Below are positions 61,825-64,000 of a DNA stretch of 64,000 nt, in pieces. The stretch spans positions 1 to 64,000 of the forward strand of contig JANTHJ010000004.1 of NCBI GenBank assembly GCA_024762475.1, read 5' to 3'. The stretch comes from Chromatiales bacterium (GTDB lineage: Bacteria; Pseudomonadota; Gammaproteobacteria; Chromatiales; Chromatiaceae). The notes under the pieces are model-generated. The model did not search any database. It was not told where the DNA came from and saw only the letters and a list, made by a program, of their open reading frames with translations. Numbering within the stretch: position 1 is the stretch's first letter; every line of letters begins with the position of its first letter. The position numbers were made by a program, and so were the translations under genes.

Positions 61825-61840
61825 AGGCACGCCTCTTGCT
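61825..61840 (+). promoter_or_regulatory. Candidate sigma-54 promoter of fleSR
   Basis: aGGCACGcctcTTGCt, close match to YTGGCACG-N4-TTGCW, 42 bp before fleS ATG. Confidence 0.7.
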
Positions 61841-61881
61841 ACCTCCTGTTCGGACGAACAACAACGACAGGATGGCATTGC

Positions 61882-63081
61882 ATGGGCGTGTCCAGCGTAC
61901 AGACTCTCGATCCCGGTGCCTCGCTCACCGAGGCCTTCCACGCCTTCAATGATGCCTCGGCGCAACTGGCCGAGGCCTATGCCCGGCTCGAGGGCCAGGT
62001 GGCCCGACTCGCGGGCGAACTGGCCCACAGCCGGGCGGCCCATTCGGGCGAGCGCCGTGAGAACGAGCAGCTGGCCGACCGACTCAGTGCACTGCTCGAG
62101 GTCCTGCCTGCGGCCGTGGTGCTGGTCGATGGACGGGGCCGGGTGGACCGTTTCAACCCGGTCGCGGAGGCACTGTTCGAAGGTCTCAGCTGGGGGCGGC
62201 GCTGGCATGAGGTGCGCGACGAGAACCTGGCGACCGAGGTGGGTGAGGGCGACTGGCTGTTGCGCAGCGGGCGTCATCTCAGTGTTTCCGCCCGTACCCT
62301 GGACGATGGGGGAGCCATCCTCCTGATGATCGACGACACCGGGCAGCGGCAGCTGGAAGAGCGCGCACGCCGCCAGGACCGTCTGGCCGACATGGGCGAG
62401 ATGGCAGCACAGCTGGCGCACCAGATCCGCACGCCATTGGCAACAGCCCTTTTGTATGGCGGGCAGCTGGCCCGTCCGGAACTGAGCGACACCCAGCGCC
62501 GCCAGTTCGCCGCCACCCTGGTGGAGGGCCTGAAACATACCGAACGGCTGGTCGCCGACATGCTGGCGTTCAGCCGGGGCGGTCGTTTCCAGCCGTCCCC
62601 CTTGCAACTGCGCGAGCTCCTGGACAGCGCCCTGGATACGCTGCATCCCCGCTTTCAGGCGCAGGGCATCGACCTGATTCTGCAGCTCGACGAGACAGCG
62701 GACGACGGACTGCTCGGCAATGGCGATGCCCTGCTGGGTGTCATCAACAATCTGTTGGAGAACGCCCTCGACCATGCGGGCGAAGGTGCTTGCATCCGGG
62801 TCGAGCTGCGGGGCGGCGAGAGCGACCTGCAACTGAAGATCGAGGACGACGGCCCCGGCGTTCCGGCAGATGTGCGCAAGCAGATATTCGATCCCTTCTT
62901 CACCACCCGCGAGCGCGGTACCGGCCTGGGACTGGCAGTGGCCCAGTCCACGGTGTTGGCGCATGGCGGCACCCTCGAGACGTGCGACTCCTCGCTCGGC
63001 GGCGCCTGCTTCCGGATCACGCTGCCGCTACGGACGGCCCGCGATGCCGCGCCCAATACTCAGGACGGAGACGCCTCATGA
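61882..63081 (+). CDS. fleS: PAS sensor histidine kinase FleS/FlrB
   Basis: [64 protein letters not shown]; HATPase [18 protein letters not shown]. Confidence 0.88.
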   Translation: MGVSSVQTLDPGASLTEAFHAFNDASAQLAEAYARLEGQVARLAGELAHSRAAHSGERRENEQLADRLSALLEVLPAAVVLVDGRGRVDRFNPVAEALFEGLSWGRRWHEVRDENLATEVGEGDWLLRSGRHLSVSARTLDDGGAILLMIDDTGQRQLEERARRQDRLADMGEMAAQLAHQIRTPLATALLYGGQLARPELSDTQRRQFAATLVEGLKHTERLVADMLAFSRGGRFQPSPLQLRELLDSALDTLHPRFQAQGIDLILQLDETADDGLLGNGDALLGVINNLLENALDHAGEGACIRVELRGGESDLQLKIEDDGPGVPADVRKQIFDPFFTTRERGTGLGLAVAQSTVLAHGGTLETCDSSLGGACFRITLPLRTARDAAPNTQDGDAS

Positions 63082-64000
63082 ATCCCGCACGCATCCTGGT
63101 CGTGGAGGACGACAGCGCACTGGCCCAGGCCCTCGGCGATACCTTGTCCCTGTCCGGACACGAGGTATTGCAGGCCACCGACGGGGAGCAGGCCTTGGCC
63201 ACCCTCGACCGCGAATCAGTGGACATGGTGCTGACCGATGTGCAGATGCGCCCCATGGACGGCCAGACACTGCTGCGCAATCTGCGCAGCCGCTACGCCG
63301 ACCTTCCGGTGCTGGTGATGACGGCCTACGGTACCGTGGAGCAGGCGGTGGCAGCGATGAAGATGGGCGCGGTGGACTACCTGGCCAAGCCCTTCGAGGT
63401 GGACGATCTGCTCGAGAAGGTGGCGCGCTTCCTGCCCCGAGGCAACGAGACGGCATCGCAGATGATCGCAGAGGACCTGCGCACCCGCGAGCTGGCGGAA
63501 TTGGCGCGGCGCGTGGCGGCCAGCGAGGCGACCGTGATGATCGGCGGCGAGTCCGGCACCGGCAAGGAGGTGCTGGCCCGCTTCATCCACGAGAACTCGC
63601 AGCGGGTCGACGGCCCCTTCGTGGCGATCAACTGTGCCGCCATCCCCGAGAACATGCTGGAGGCGGTGCTGTTCGGCTACGAGAAGGGCGCCTTCACCGG
63701 TGCGCTGCGCGCTTCGGCCGGCAAGTTCGAGCAGGCCCAGGGTGGCACCCTGCTGTTGGACGAGATCTCCGAGATGAGCCTGCCGCTCCAGGCAAAGCTG
63801 CTGCGTGTGCTGCAGGAACGCGAGGTCGAGCGGATCGGCGGGCGCGAGACCATTCAGCTGGACGTACGGGTGCTGGCCACCAGCAACCGCCATCTGCGCG
63901 AAGAGGTGGCGGCGGGCCGCTTCCGCGAGGACCTGTTCTATCGCCTCAATGTCTTTCCCATCACCCTGCCGGCCCTGCGCGAGCGGCCCCGGGACATTCT
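63078..64000 (+). CDS. fleR: Sigma-54 response regulator FleR/FlrC (truncated by window end)
   Basis: [27 protein letters not shown]...; AAA+ [29 protein letters not shown] overlap with fleS. Confidence 0.88.
   Translation, partial: MNPARILVVEDDSALAQALGDTLSLSGHEVLQATDGEQALATLDRESVDMVLTDVQMRPMDGQTLLRNLRSRYADLPVLVMTAYGTVEQAVAAMKMGAVDYLAKPFEVDDLLEKVARFLPRGNETASQMIAEDLRTRELAELARRVAASEATVMIGGESGTGKEVLARFIHENSQRVDGPFVAINCAAIPENMLEAVLFGYEKGAFTGALRASAGKFEQAQGGTLLLDEISEMSLPLQAKLLRVLQEREVERIGGRETIQLDVRVLATSNRHLREEVAAGRFREDLFYRLNVFPITLPALRERPRDI

Noticed and set aside
60376-62964. 862-aa antisense ORF spanning fleQ and fleS
   Set aside because: Shadow ORF crossing two clear genes and their promoter.

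Overview
High-GC gammaproteobacterial chromosomal window. It is mostly core genes with several accessory insertions. In order: 3' end of rpsA; ihfB; a minus-strand MotA/TolQ-like operon; rimP-nusA-infB-rbfA-truB; a Phd/VapC-type toxin-antitoxin pair and a Uma2-family gene lying between truB and rpsO; rpsO-pnp; a five-gene membrane glycosyltransferase/PAP2 cluster; holC-pepA diverging from lptF-lptG; an RDD protein; a PilZ protein; a histidine kinase/FixJ-type regulator pair; a lipoamide dehydrogenase-cupin-glcE-glcD block (no glcF); ppsR; an FAH-family gene; pgm; htpG; a metallophosphoesterase; a CarS/DUF46-like gene; a P-type ATPase; a ParA-like ATPase; a flavodoxin/pirin/LysR group; malate synthase G; rraA; LysR-aceA-aceK; two tandem adenylate kinase genes of different LID type; a thioredoxin-like gene; a DUF1249-like gene; a second PilZ gene; a CorB/HlyC-CorC protein; and fleQ-fleS-fleR (last gene cut by the window end). 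No rRNA, tRNA, CRISPR array, prophage or intact transposase was recognised. The most distinctive signal not covered by gene annotation is a set of short non-coding inverted-repeat (MITE-like) elements. Family 1 is about 160-200 bp, with GGAAGNTCTGATYAATTC ends and CTAG/CTAA flanking duplications. Family 2 is exactly 250 bp in two copies, with TAGCCCGAATATTTCACC ends, and sits at the 3' ends of pnp and the thioredoxin-like gene. A third, nested-hairpin element abuts a PilZ start codon. A chimeric remnant of families 1 and 2 lies upstream of rpsO. Other notable items are the MotA/TolQ operon with an unusual ExbD-like partner, the adk pair, the GT/PAP2 cluster, missing glcF, an AT-rich rare-codon patch in fleQ, and candidate sigma-54 (fleSR) and sigma-32 (htpG) promoters. 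All family assignments come from reading the protein sequences by eye; no database search was run.
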